A stretch of DNA of 64,000 nt from Halomonas icarae. GTDB taxonomy: Bacteria; Pseudomonadota; Gammaproteobacteria; Pseudomonadales; Halomonadaceae. Position numbers and translations under genes: made by a program. Below the pieces are notes generated by a model. The model had not been told where the DNA came from and did no database searches. It worked only from the letters and a program-made list of their open reading frames with translations. Where the stretch lies: NCBI RefSeq assembly GCF_009901955.1, contig NZ_WUTS01000001.1, forward strand, positions 434,001 to 498,000, written 5' to 3'. This document shows, piece after piece, positions 30,243 to 38,959 of this stretch. The stretch's first letter is position 1. Each line of letters begins with the position of its first letter.

Positions 30243-30812
30243 GCCGCCATCCGAGAAGCCGGGCGGGGTGTTGGCGCTGACGATCACGCACTCCTCCTTG
30301 CCCAGGTTGCGGAAGCGGTGGGGGAGGCGCGACTCGAAGTAGTAACCGTCGCCCGCCCCGAGAACCCTGCTCTCGCCATTGACGGTGATCTCGATCTCGC
30401 CCGAGACGATGACACCACCCTCTTCACCGTCATGCTCCAGCATCTCCTCGCCGGTATCGGCTCCCGGGGGGTAGCGCTCATGAATGATCGAGAGTTGCCG
30501 CTCGGGTCGGCGTGCCGCGACCAGACGAAAGGACAGATGGCCGTCGCCGATCTCGGTAAGCTCCTCGGCGCGGTAGAACATCTGGGCCCCGCCGGGCTCG
30601 TCGCCGGCGAAGAAGGTGCTGATCGATACCGGCAGGGCGTCTAGTATTTTCTTCAATGAACTGACCGAAGGGCTGACGCTGTTCTGCTCGATCAGTGAGA
30701 TGGTGCTGTTGGTCACGCCGGCGCGCTTGGCCAGTTCACGCTGTGAGAGGCCGTTTGCCAGTCGTAGCTGGCGAAGGCGGCTGCCTACGTCGAATCCGCT
30801 TTCCTCTTGCAT
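30222..30812 (-). CDS. XRE-family regulator with C-terminal cupin domain (PuuR-like)
   Basis: A 196-residue repressor-type protein. A helix-turn-helix at about residues 10-65 (LRQLRLANGLSQRELAKRAGV) is followed by a small-molecule-binding cupin barrel about 115-190 (GEEMLEHDGEEGGVIVSGEIEI). The SVSSLKKILDALPVSISTFFA linker resembles that of PuuR, the putrescine-responsive repressor. No polyamine genes are adjacent, so the target is not evident. ATG 30812 follows GGGATG. It is convergent with the MATE gene and divergent from mobA. Its C-terminus runs into a tandem repeat. Confidence 0.88.
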   Translation of the reverse strand: MQEESGFDVGSRLRQLRLANGLSQRELAKRAGVTNSTISLIEQNSVSPSVSSLKKILDALPVSISTFFAGDEPGGAQMFYRAEELTEIGDGHLSFRLVAARRPERQLSIIHERYPPGADTGEEMLEHDGEEGGVIVSGEIEITVNGESRVLGAGDGYYFESRLPHRFRNLGKEECVIVSANTPPGFSDGGHEVHHA

Positions 30813-31004
30813 GAAGCATCCCGTCAAGAAAATTGCACATATGATAGCGGTTAACGCCTGCGTCGATAAGGGCCGTGAGACGCTTGAGACGCAGGGGCGG
30901 TGAGATGTATCTGTTACCTCTCGGGACAATGACTTGCGTCACGCTTCGACATGGCGTCCGGGTCCGGGGTCAGGCATCATGGTGGATGGATAAGGAGGCC
31001 TTCG

Positions 31005-31610
31005 ATGACCCCGTTACACGACCTTACCGGATTGATCCTGGCCGGTGGCCAGGGGCGCCGCATGGGTGGCGTCGACAAGGGGTTGGTGCCCTTCGCCGGT
31101 CGTCCGCTGGTCGCCCATGTACGCGATCGCCTGGCGGGCCAGGTGGCCGAGCTGCTGGTCAACGCCAACCGCAGCCTTGCCGATTATGACGACTTCGCCG
31201 ACCGCGTAATCGAAGATGCCGAGGATGGCTACCAGGGGCCATTGATGGGGATCTACAGCGGCTTGCGGGCGGCGCGTACCCCCTGGCTGCTGGTGGTGCC
31301 CTGCGATACCCCAAGACTGCCCGATGATCTGGTGGATCGCCTGGTGACCGGCATCGGCGAGGCCGATATCGCCGTGGCCGGCGATGGCCAGCGCCTGCAC
31401 CCCGTGGTGGCTTTGATGCGCACGTCCCTGGCCGACGATCTGGCCGCGGCACTGGCAGACGGCGAGCGCAAGATCGACCGCTGGTATGCCCGCCACGCCT
31501 GGGTGCGGGTGGATTTCGCCGAGGGGGGTGAGGCATTCGCCAACCTGAATACCCAGGAGGAGAAGCGTCGTCTGGAGCAGGCGCTTGCCGAGGAGCCGGC
31601 CAAGCGATGA
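31005..31610 (+). CDS. mobA: Molybdenum cofactor guanylyltransferase
   Basis: Couples GMP from GTP to molybdopterin to form the MGD cofactor of DMSO-reductase-type enzymes. It has 201 residues; the nucleotide-binding signature LILAGGQGRRMGGVDKGL is at the N-terminus, and the metal-binding VVPCDTPRLP is near residue 100. I chose ATG 31005 because TAAGGAGG stands right before it; an upstream ATG at 30951 adds unlikely sequence. First gene of the Moco operon mobA-mobB-moeA-moaC/D-moaE-moaA, with a 4-bp overlap to mobB. Confidence 0.95.
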   Translation: MTPLHDLTGLILAGGQGRRMGGVDKGLVPFAGRPLVAHVRDRLAGQVAELLVNANRSLADYDDFADRVIEDAEDGYQGPLMGIYSGLRAARTPWLLVVPCDTPRLPDDLVDRLVTGIGEADIAVAGDGQRLHPVVALMRTSLADDLAAALADGERKIDRWYARHAWVRVDFAEGGEAFANLNTQEEKRRLEQALAEEPAKR

Positions 31611-32197
31611 GTGAGCCTGTTGACACCCTGATCCTGGACGAACATCTGCCGCTGCTCGGCATCGCCGCCTGGAGCGGCACCGGCAAGACCACCCTGCTCG
31701 AGGCGCTGCTGCCTCGCCTGCGTGAACGGGGGCTGCGGGTGGCGGTGGTCAAGCACGCGCATCACACCTTCGATGTCGACCAGCCCGGCAAGGACAGCCA
31801 CCGACTGCGCCAGGCCGGTGCCAGCCCGATGCTGGTGGCCTCCAGGGAGCGATTGGCGCTGATGATGGAAACCCCGAATCAGCAGGAGGCGGATCTTCAG
31901 GCGCTGCTCGCCATGGTGGCAACCCAGCGGCCCGATCTGGTGCTGGTGGAGGGCTTCAAGGCCTGGCCGCTGCCCAAGCTGGAGCTGCATCGCCCGACCC
32001 TGGGCAAACCCCTGCGGGTAGCCGAGGATCCCTGGGTGCGTGCCGTGGCCACGGATGCCCCGCTGGTGTTGCCCGATGGGGTCGAGCGGCTCGACCTCAA
32101 CGATCTGCCAGCCCTGACCGAGTGGATCGCCGCCTGGCCGGCGCGCTGGCCCGCCGAGCGCCGGCCGCGAGAGGTGAGTGAGGAGACCACGCCATGA
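31607..32197 (+). CDS. mobB: Molybdopterin-guanine dinucleotide biosynthesis protein B
   Basis: A 196-residue GTP-binding P-loop protein that assists MobA; not strictly essential in E. coli. The Walker A motif WSGTGKTTL is near residues 22-30, and VVKHAHHTFDVDQPGKDSHR is the MobB signature near residue 46. The ATG overlaps the mobA stop, and its own stop overlaps moeA by 4 bp, so the three are tightly coupled. Confidence 0.95.
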   Translation: MSEPVDTLILDEHLPLLGIAAWSGTGKTTLLEALLPRLRERGLRVAVVKHAHHTFDVDQPGKDSHRLRQAGASPMLVASRERLALMMETPNQQEADLQALLAMVATQRPDLVLVEGFKAWPLPKLELHRPTLGKPLRVAEDPWVRAVATDAPLVLPDGVERLDLNDLPALTEWIAAWPARWPAERRPREVSEETTP

Positions 32198-33462
32198 CCC
32201 TTTCCTGCTTCGAGTTGGGCGAACGCATGCTGGCCGTGGAGGAGGCCCGTGAAGCGGTAGTGGCGCTGGCTTCGGGACCGCTGCCCGCCGAGCGGGTGGC
32301 GCTCGCGTCACTGCATGGTCGGGTGCTGGCCGAGCCACTGCTGGCGCCCATCGATGTGCCCCAGAACACCAATGCCGCCATGGATGGCGTGGCCCTGGCC
32401 TGGCGGCCGGAGGCGCTGCCTGCCGGTGGTTTCCTGCGAGTCGCCGAGGTCCTTGCCGGCCATGCGATCGATCGGCCCCTCGCGTCCGGCGAGTGTGTCG
32501 GGATCACCACCGGCGCGCCGCTGCCGCCAGGCGCCGATACGGTGATCATGCGTGAACAGCTGCATCTCGAGAAAAGCGCCGATGGCGAGATTCGCGTTCG
32601 GGTCGACCTTCCCGAGCGTGTGCGTCGCGGCCAGAACGTGCGTCAGGCCGGCGAAGACATCCCCCGCGGTGCGACCGTTCTGGCGTCCGGTACACGCCTG
32701 GGGGCCGCCGAGCTGGGGTTGATCGCCTCGCTGGGATTTCGTGAGGCCACGGTGGTGCGCCGGCCGCGGGTCGCGGTGTTTTCCACCGGTGATGAGGTGG
32801 TGGCGCCGGGCGAGACGCTGCCGAGCGCCGGGATCTTCGATGCCAACCGCTTTGCCTTGATGGCACTGGTAGAGGAGCACGGTGGCGAGGTGATCGACCT
32901 GGGGATTCTTCCTGACACTCGTGATGCCATTGCCAGTGGGCTGTCGCGTGCCGCCGGCGACGCCGACCTGGTGCTCTCCAGCGGTGGCGTCTCGGTCGGG
33001 GATGCCGACTATACCCGCGCGGCGCTGCTCGAGCAGGGCGAACTGGGCTTCTGGAAGATCGCCATCCGTCCCGGTCGTCCGCTGGCCTGTGGTCGCCTGG
33101 GCTCGCGCGGGGTTCCCTTCCTGGGCCTGCCGGGCAACCCGGTGGCGAGCATGGTGACCTTCCTGCAGTTCGCCGCGCCGCTGCTGGCTCGGTTGCAGGG
33201 GCGAGAGGGCGCCTGGCCGCGCCGGCTGACGGCGGTGGCCGAGCATCCGCTGAGAAGTCGTGAGGGACGTGTCGACTACCTGCGGGGCCGCTACGCCAGT
33301 GCCAGTGACGGCCGCCTGCTGGTGAGCGATGTCGGTGCCCAGGGATCCGGTATCCTCTCCTCCATGGTGCGAGCCAACTGCCTGATCGAGATTGACGACA
33401 CCCGCGGCAGCGTGGCCGCGGGTGAAAGCGTCACCATTCAACCCCTGTTCCGACTTCCATGA
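32194..33462 (+). CDS. moeA: Molybdopterin molybdenumtransferase
   Basis: Inserts molybdate into adenylylated molybdopterin. It has 422 residues in the usual four-domain arrangement; [13 protein letters not shown] near residue 55, [14 protein letters not shown] near 108, VFSTGDEV near 197 and the active-site [12 protein letters not shown] near 265 are visible, followed by PGRPLACG and LPGNPVAS. The partner that adenylylates molybdopterin (MogA or MoaB) is not in this cluster and must be encoded elsewhere. Confidence 0.95.
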   Translation: MTLSCFELGERMLAVEEAREAVVALASGPLPAERVALASLHGRVLAEPLLAPIDVPQNTNAAMDGVALAWRPEALPAGGFLRVAEVLAGHAIDRPLASGECVGITTGAPLPPGADTVIMREQLHLEKSADGEIRVRVDLPERVRRGQNVRQAGEDIPRGATVLASGTRLGAAELGLIASLGFREATVVRRPRVAVFSTGDEVVAPGETLPSAGIFDANRFALMALVEEHGGEVIDLGILPDTRDAIASGLSRAAGDADLVLSSGGVSVGDADYTRAALLEQGELGFWKIAIRPGRPLACGRLGSRGVPFLGLPGNPVASMVTFLQFAAPLLARLQGREGAWPRRLTAVAEHPLRSREGRVDYLRGRYASASDGRLLVSDVGAQGSGILSSMVRANCLIEIDDTRGSVAAGESVTIQPLFRLP

Positions 33463-33473
33463 GGTGTCGATCC

Positions 33474-34286
33474 ATGTCTTTGACCCATCTCAATGCGCGC
33501 GGCGAGGCCCATATGGTCGATGTTGCCGACAAGCCGGAGAGTCGCCGCGAGGCCTCGGCCTCGGGGCGTATCCGGATGCGCCCCGAGACCCTGGCGCTAC
33601 TCGTCGATGGCGGGCTTCCCAAGGGGGACGTGCTGGCCACGGCGCGCATCGCCGGAATTCAGGCGGCCAAGCGTACCCATGAGCTGATTCCATTGTGCCA
33701 CGCCCTGGCGCTGTCGAAGGTGGTGGTCGACTTTCACCTCGACGAGGACGAGAGCTGCGTCACCGTGACGGCCACCTGCCGTCTCAATGGCCGCACCGGC
33801 GTGGAGATGGAGGCTCTCACCGCGGTATCGGTGGCCTGCCTGACGCTCTACGACATGTGCAAGGCGGTGGACAAGTCGATGGAGATCGGCGCCATCCAGC
33901 TCGATACCAAGCGCGGCGGAAAGTCCGGTGACTACCGGCGTGATGCCGTCGCGCCGCGGCCGGCCCCCATCGTGACCGGCGAGGGGCAGGCCGGCGAGGT
34001 TCGTCTGGGTAGCCGCTGTGATATCGCCACGCCGTGCATCCGGGTCAAGTGCCTGGCCGAGCTGCGCGAGCGCCTCGGCGTGGGCGAGGTTGCCGTGGAA
34101 CTGGATAGCCTGGAAAGCTTCGATGTCGCCGGGCTCAAGGCGGCGCTCAAGGTTCTCGATCCGCGCTTCTCGCGGCTCGATGAGGGGCGGGTGCTGTGCG
34201 CCGTCAACCAGGTGATGGCCTCGGACACCACGCCGGTGACCAACGAGGATGAGGTCGCTTTCTTCCCGCCGGTCACCGGAGGCTGA
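33474..34286 (+). CDS. Fused MoaC-MoaD: cyclic pyranopterin monophosphate synthase plus molybdopterin synthase small subunit
   Basis: One 270-residue frame joins two normally separate proteins. Residues 1 to about 160 are MoaC ([49 protein letters not shown], catalytic Lys region KRGGKSGDY), which makes cyclic pyranopterin monophosphate with MoaA. After a linker of about 22 residues rich in Pro and Gly, residues about 185-270 are MoaD-like, with a beta-grasp pattern and the obligatory C-terminal Gly-Gly (PPVTGG) that carries the thiocarboxylate. ATG 33474 follows GAGGTG. There is no stop, ribosome site or frameshift between the halves. moaE, the MoaD partner, starts 3 bp later. Confidence 0.9.
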   Translation: MSLTHLNARGEAHMVDVADKPESRREASASGRIRMRPETLALLVDGGLPKGDVLATARIAGIQAAKRTHELIPLCHALALSKVVVDFHLDEDESCVTVTATCRLNGRTGVEMEALTAVSVACLTLYDMCKAVDKSMEIGAIQLDTKRGGKSGDYRRDAVAPRPAPIVTGEGQAGEVRLGSRCDIATPCIRVKCLAELRERLGVGEVAVELDSLESFDVAGLKAALKVLDPRFSRLDEGRVLCAVNQVMASDTTPVTNEDEVAFFPPVTGG

Positions 34287-34289
34287 ATC

Positions 34290-34739
34290 ATGATTCGAGT
34301 GCAGGAGGCGCCTTTCGATGCCGGTGCCGAACAACAGGCGTTGCTGGCCGGGCGCACCGATATTGGGGCCGTGGTGAGCTTTACCGGCCTGGTGCGTGAC
34401 TTCAACGAGCATCCGGAGGTATCGGCGCTGACCCTGGAGCACTATCCTGGGATGACCGAGTCGGCGTTGAAGGCGATTGTCGAGGAGGCACGTGGACGCT
34501 GGTCACTGGATGCGGTCACGGTGATTCACCGCGTTGGACGCCTGACCCCGGGAGACCCTATCGTGTTGGTGGTTGTCGCCAGCGCTCATCGCCGTGCCGC
34601 TTTCGAGGCCTGTGACTTCATCATGGACTACCTCAAGACACGGGCCCCCTTCTGGAAGAAGGAACACGCCGGCGACGGTGACTACTGGGTGTCGGAGCGG
34701 GATTCCGATCACTCGGATGCCCGCCGTTGGGAAGCTTGA
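34290..34739 (+). CDS. moaE: Molybdopterin synthase catalytic (large) subunit
   Basis: Uses the MoaD thiocarboxylate to build the dithiolene of molybdopterin. It has 149 residues. Seen: VVSFTGLVRDFNE near residue 30, LEHYPGMTE near 50, VIHRVGRL near 75 and the active-site lysine region KTRAPFWKKE near 112-121, which is where the MoaD tail enters. It begins 3 bp after the MoaC-MoaD stop, so equal production with its fused partner is likely. Confidence 0.95.
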   Translation: MIRVQEAPFDAGAEQQALLAGRTDIGAVVSFTGLVRDFNEHPEVSALTLEHYPGMTESALKAIVEEARGRWSLDAVTVIHRVGRLTPGDPIVLVVVASAHRRAAFEACDFIMDYLKTRAPFWKKEHAGDGDYWVSERDSDHSDARRWEA

Positions 34740-34754
34740 ATCGGAGATTGCACC

Positions 34755-35756
34755 ATGACCACTCTGCCACGCGAACTGATTGATGACTTTGGCCGGCGCG
34801 TCAACTATGTGCGAATCTCGGTGACCGACCGCTGTGACTTTCGCTGCGTCTACTGCATGAGCGAGGAGATGACCTTCCTGCCTCGTGCCCAGGTGCTTAC
34901 CCTGGAAGAGCTGGCGATGGTGGCACGTGCCTTTGTCGAACTGGGCGTGGAGAAGGTGCGCCTGACCGGGGGAGAGCCGCTGGTTCGTCGGGATATCGGC
35001 TCCCTTGTCGAGCAGATAGGTGGGCTTTCCGGGCTCAATGACTTCGCCATGACCACCAATGGGGCCAGCCTGCGCAAGCATGCCAGGCAGCTTCGTGAAG
35101 GGGGGCTCAAGCGGCTCAATATCAGTCTCGACTCCCTGGATTCCGAGCGCTTTCGTCGGTTGACGCGCACCGGTGATCTCGACCGGGTGATCGATGGGAT
35201 TCGAGCCGCTCGCGAGGCAGGCTTCGAGCGCATCAAGCTCAACGCGGTGATTCTCAAGGGGCGTAACGATGACGAGGTGCTCGATCTGGTCGAGTTCGCT
35301 CGCCATGAGAATCTCGATATCAGCTTTATCGAGGAGATGCCGCTGGGTGATGTCTCCGATCACAGCCGGGCCGAGACCTTCTGCTCCAGCGACGAGGTGC
35401 AGGCGATCATCGAGAGCCGTTATCCACTGATTCCCACCACCGAGTCGACGCCCGGGCCATCACGCTACTTCCGCATGGGTGACAGTGATTCGCGCATTGG
35501 CTTCATCTCGCCTCATAGCCACAACTTCTGTTCGACCTGCAACCGCGTGCGTGTGACGGTAGAGGGGCGCCTGCTGCTGTGTCTCGGTAATGAGCACTCG
35601 GTCGACCTGCGTCGTGTGCTGCGCTCTCATCCCGGCGACATGGAGGCCCTCAAGCATGCCATTGTCGCCGCCATGCCACTCAAGCCCGAGCGCCATCACT
35701 TCACTACCGATGGCGATGTTCAGGTGGTTCGCTTCATGAACATGACCGGCGGGTGA
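34755..35756 (+). CDS. moaA: GTP 3',8-cyclase
   Basis: Radical SAM enzyme that opens and recyclises GTP, first step of Moco synthesis. It has 333 residues; the SAM cluster motif is CDFRCVYCM near residues 28-36, the C-terminal second 4Fe-4S cluster has [10 protein letters not shown] and a later Cys in LLLCLG, and the chain ends in Gly-Gly (MNMTGG), needed for activity in known MoaA. It is the last gene of the operon and followed by a clear terminator. Confidence 0.96.
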   Translation: MTTLPRELIDDFGRRVNYVRISVTDRCDFRCVYCMSEEMTFLPRAQVLTLEELAMVARAFVELGVEKVRLTGGEPLVRRDIGSLVEQIGGLSGLNDFAMTTNGASLRKHARQLREGGLKRLNISLDSLDSERFRRLTRTGDLDRVIDGIRAAREAGFERIKLNAVILKGRNDDEVLDLVEFARHENLDISFIEEMPLGDVSDHSRAETFCSSDEVQAIIESRYPLIPTTESTPGPSRYFRMGDSDSRIGFISPHSHNFCSTCNRVRVTVEGRLLLCLGNEHSVDLRRVLRSHPGDMEALKHAIVAAMPLKPERHHFTTDGDVQVVRFMNMTGG

Positions 35757-35795
35757 GGGCTCAGTGAGCAAGATCTCAGTGCCAGCCATTCTTCA

Positions 35796-35821
35796 AGCGG
35801 CGCCATCGGGCGCCGCTTTTT
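35796..35821 (+). terminator. Rho-independent terminator of the Moco operon
   Basis: Nine-pair stem AGCGGCGCC / GGCGCCGCT with an ATCG loop, directly followed by TTTTT. Confidence 0.92.
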
Positions 35822-35901
35822 GATAGTGATATTCGCCAATGAACAGCCGTATTTCTCACTCAAGACGATGGAAAGGCCCTCGATATTTCTTGCGACTTTT
35901 C

Positions 35902-35929
35902 TTGCCAAGCGGTGGCAACTGCATATACT
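35902..35929 (+). promoter_or_regulatory. Promoter of the H-NS-like gene with overlapping palindrome
   Basis: A -35 hexamer TTGCCA (35902-35907), 16-bp spacer and TATACT (35924-35929) form a good sigma-70 promoter about 55 bp before the ATG. The -35 hexamer is one arm of the perfect inverted repeat TTGCCA-N5-TGGCAA (35902-35918), a likely operator. Confidence 0.65.
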
Positions 35930-35983
35930 TTTCATTGCGTAAGACAATGTCACCGTCTCATTTATTCGGCTCAGGAGGGACTG

Positions 35984-36274
35984 ATGTCCAGCGAAACCCT
36001 GGAACGCATCGCTCGCAACAAGAACGTGGCACGCGCCGCGGCACGTCAGCTCAGCATGGAGCAGCTGCATAAGCTCGCCGAGGTGATCGAGGAGGTCATC
36101 GAGCAGAAAAAGGATGAAGAGCAGCAGCGTCAGCAGGAGGAGGCCGAGAAGGAGCGCAAGCGCTCCGAGATCCTCGAGGCGATCAACGAGGCGGGGCTTT
36201 CCGTGGATGATCTGGTAGTGGAGCCGCCGCGTCGCAAGCGTGGGCGTCCGCCGAAGAGTGCCAGCAAGGAGTAA
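35984..36274 (+). CDS. Compact H-NS-like nucleoid protein with AT-hook
   Basis: A 96-residue very charged protein. Residues 1-75 resemble the H-NS oligomerisation domain: a helical start (LERIARNKNVARAAARQL), then a long coiled coil of Glu, Lys and Arg ending in EINEAGLSVDDL-type sequence. In place of the usual H-NS DNA-binding fold there is only a short basic tail with the AT-hook-like RKRGRPPK near residues 84-91. The ATG at 35984 has AGGAGGG upstream. It is monocistronic with its own promoter and terminator. It probably binds AT-rich DNA as a silencer or xenogene regulator, which is inference; the exact family name is unsure. Confidence 0.75.
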   Translation: MSSETLERIARNKNVARAAARQLSMEQLHKLAEVIEEVIEQKKDEEQQRQQEEAEKERKRSEILEAINEAGLSVDDLVVEPPRRKRGRPPKSASKE

Positions 36275-36370
36275 GCTTTTTGGCCTGACTCTTTCGCCAC
36301 ATGTCCGTCGCCACATGTTCGTCGCTAAACGTGTGTCGTGAAGGACAGGACAAGAAAAAAGTTGTGCAAA

Positions 36371-36397
36371 AAAAGCCGCTTCTGAGAAGCGGCTTTT
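36371..36397. terminator. Bidirectional terminator between the H-NS-like gene and the RNase J gene
   Basis: Perfect 11-pair stem AAAAGCCGCTT / AAGCGGCTTTT with a 5-base loop and A/T tracts on both sides. It serves both converging genes. Confidence 0.93.
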
Positions 36398-36418
36398 ACG
36401 TCACGGGCCGGCGTCGGG

Positions 36419-38113
36419 CTACCCCGTATGGCTGATTGTCGACGTCTCCATGGCGAGAATCTGCAGGTGAATCTCCGGCAGGCGGCGCAGGTGTTCGTCG
36501 AACCAGCCGATCAATCGTGGCTGCAGGGCCAGACGAAGATCGGCCAGTGTCTCGACGCGCAGTGACGCCAGGACCTGGTCGAGCCATTCGCCCAGGTCGG
36601 TTTCGTCAAAGGGCTGGCTTTCGCTGGCATCGAGCATCAGCCTGCCGATGCGAGTCCAGCCGCCCTCGTCGGTGGCGGCCACCGTCAAGGCGAGATAGAG
36701 GCTGCCATGGCGGCTCTCCCTGCGCTGCCTACCCCCCAGACCCGGGAGCGGTGCCACGGCATTCTGGTCGATGATACAGGGGGGCTGTGGATGACGAGCC
36801 TCCAGGGTAAGGCCATCGGCATCGAAGCGAATCATGTCGCCGTTCAGTGGCGACAGTGGCGCCAGGATGCCGAGCGACTCGGCGATCTCGCGATGCGCCT
36901 GCTGATGGCGGGGTTCGCCATGAACCGGCAGCAGATAACGGGGCTTTACCCAGCCATACAGCGTGCGCAGCTCCTCCTGAGCCGGATGCCCCGAGGCGTG
37001 CAGCTCTGGGTGGTTGAACTCATCAAGCACCTCGACCCCTAGCTGACCCAGTCCACGTTTCAGGCGCTCGATCAGCAGCTCGTTGCCGGGAATCGCCTTG
37101 GCCGAGAAGATCACGCTGTCGCCAGGCGCGAGCTCGAGGGAGCGATGCCGGCCGCGGGCCAGTCGCTGCAGGGCGGCGCGTGGCTCTCCCTGGCTGCCGG
37201 TGGCAATCACCACGACCTCTTCCGGGGGCAGGTAGCCGAGGTCGCTGCTGGGTACCAGGGGCGGAAAGTCGTCCAGGTAGCCGAGGCCACGAGCGACGGC
37301 CACCATGCGTTCCATGGAGCGCCCCATCAGGCTGACCCGGCGACCACAGCGTTCGGCGGCACGGCCGATGGCGAGCACCCGAGCCAGGTTGCTGGCGAAG
37401 CAGGTCACCACCACGCGGCCCTTGCAGCGGGCGATGGTGTGATCCAGCGCCTTGGCCACCTCGCCTTCGCTGCGTGACTCGCCGGGCAGCGGGGCGTTGG
37501 TGGAGTCGCCGACCACCAGGTCCACGGGGGCCAGGGCGCGGAAGGTGGCCGGTGATATCGGGGCGCCGAGCAGCGGGTCGGGGTCCAGCTTCCAGTCACC
37601 CGTGTGAAGCACGCGATGCTCGCCGGCGGCGATCAGCAGCGAGCAGCTCTCGGGAATCGAGTGGGGCACCGGCAGGAAGCGCAGGGTAAAGGGTCCGGTC
37701 TCCATGGCCTCGCCGGGCTCGATCACCTGGATGGCGTCGCTGGCGAGCCCTCGTTCATGGAACTTGGCACGTAGCAGGCCGGCCGCCAGCGGGGTGGCGT
37801 AGATGGGGCAGCCCCATTTCGGCCACAGCCAGGCCGCGGCGCCGATATGGTCCTCGTGGCCATGGGTGATGATCAGCGCTCTGGGCGCGATGCCGAGCGT
37901 TTCCAGGCTGGCCAGGTTGGGCACCTGAAGTGGCGAGTCGGGAAGGTCCTGGCGAATCATCATGCCGCAGTCCACCGCGATCCAGGCCGCATCCTGGCCT
38001 TCCCCATGACCGTAGAGGCTGAGGTTCATGCCGATTTCGCCACAGCCGCCCAGCGGCAGAAAGCGCAGGGGAGGGCGGCGGCGAGGGCGGATCTGGACTC
38101 GAGACTTGAGCAT
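36419..38113 (-). CDS. RNase J-type metallo-beta-lactamase/beta-CASP ribonuclease
   Basis: A 564-residue soluble nuclease. The N-terminal metallo-beta-lactamase domain has LPLGGCGEIGMN and the zinc motif HGHEDHIG near residue 80; VPHSIPES, HTGDWKLD and GDSTNA follow in RNase J order. The beta-CASP domain comes after (TCFASNLARV, GRSMERM), and late HASGHPAQEE and VHGE motifs complete the active site. RNase J is classic in Firmicutes and rare in gammaproteobacteria, most of which rely on RNase E. ATG 38113 (a GTG lies one codon earlier) has GGAAG upstream. No operon partner. Confidence 0.88.
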   Translation of the reverse strand: MLKSRVQIRPRRRPPLRFLPLGGCGEIGMNLSLYGHGEGQDAAWIAVDCGMMIRQDLPDSPLQVPNLASLETLGIAPRALIITHGHEDHIGAAAWLWPKWGCPIYATPLAAGLLRAKFHERGLASDAIQVIEPGEAMETGPFTLRFLPVPHSIPESCSLLIAAGEHRVLHTGDWKLDPDPLLGAPISPATFRALAPVDLVVGDSTNAPLPGESRSEGEVAKALDHTIARCKGRVVVTCFASNLARVLAIGRAAERCGRRVSLMGRSMERMVAVARGLGYLDDFPPLVPSSDLGYLPPEEVVVIATGSQGEPRAALQRLARGRHRSLELAPGDSVIFSAKAIPGNELLIERLKRGLGQLGVEVLDEFNHPELHASGHPAQEELRTLYGWVKPRYLLPVHGEPRHQQAHREIAESLGILAPLSPLNGDMIRFDADGLTLEARHPQPPCIIDQNAVAPLPGLGGRQRRESRHGSLYLALTVAATDEGGWTRIGRLMLDASESQPFDETDLGEWLDQVLASLRVETLADLRLALQPRLIGWFDEHLRRLPEIHLQILAMETSTISHTG

Positions 38114-38197
38114 CACGAAGGAGGCTTCCTAGTATATGACAGTTTCACTATACGGGAAGGCCCCCGGAGGTCACAACGCGCCCCCCGGATACAGGCG

Positions 38198-38959
38198 TTA
38201 GCTCGAGCCGTCCAGCGACACCTGGTTGGCGAGCACCTTGCGCAGGAAGTTGCGGGTGCGCGGGTCCCGGGGAGCACCGAAGAGCTGGTCGGGTGGTCCC
38301 TGCTCGACGATGCGCCCTCCTTCCATGAAGATCACCCGGTCCGCCACGTCCCGGGCAAAGCTCATCTCGTGGGTGACCACCAGCATGGTCTGGCGCTCTG
38401 TGGCCAACTGCTTCATCAAGCCGAGGACCTCCTCGACCCACTCCGGGTCCAGCGATGAGGTCGGCTCGTCGAAGAGTATTACCTCGGCCTGGGCCGCCAT
38501 GGCGCGGCCGATGCCGACACGCTGTTGTTGGCCACCGGACAGCGAGGCGGGATAGGCGTCGGCCTTGTCGGCCAGCCCGATGCGCGCCAGGATCTCCCTG
38601 CCGCGCGCCAGGGCCTTCTCCTTCGGCCAGCGGTTGACCACTATCAGCCCCTCGGCAATGTTCTGAAGCGCCGTCTTGTTGGCGAACAGCGCATAGTTCT
38701 GGAACACGAAGGCGGTTCGCCGGCGTGCCGTGAGGATATCGGCACGGCTGGCCCGGGTGACATCGACATCGAGGTCCCCGATGGTCAGCCGGCCGGCATC
38801 CGGCCTCTCGAGGAAGTTGAGGCAGCGCAGCAGCGTCGACTTGCCGGTTCCCGAGGGGCCGATGACCACGATGATCTCGCCCTGCTCGATGGCCAGGTCG
38901 ATGCCGTCTAGCACCGCCACCCCACCGAAGCGCTTGATGAGTCCCTCTACCTTGATCAT
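38198..38959 (-). CDS. Polar amino acid (probably cystine) ABC transporter, ATP-binding protein
   Basis: A 253-residue ATPase of the polar amino acid uptake type. Walker A is GPSGTGKST near residue 34, the signature is LSGGQQQRVGIGRAMA near 143, Walker B is VILFDEPTSSLDP, and the switch histidine is in VTHEMSFARDVADR, typical of the GlnQ/TcyN group. Its start overlaps the permease stop (ATGA), so it is the last gene of a three-gene operon, binding protein-permease-ATPase, on the minus strand. Confidence 0.92.
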   Translation of the reverse strand: MIKVEGLIKRFGGVAVLDGIDLAIEQGEIIVVIGPSGTGKSTLLRCLNFLERPDAGRLTIGDLDVDVTRASRADILTARRRTAFVFQNYALFANKTALQNIAEGLIVVNRWPKEKALARGREILARIGLADKADAYPASLSGGQQQRVGIGRAMAAQAEVILFDEPTSSLDPEWVEEVLGLMKQLATERQTMLVVTHEMSFARDVADRVIFMEGGRIVEQGPPDQLFGAPRDPRTRNFLRKVLANQVSLDGSS

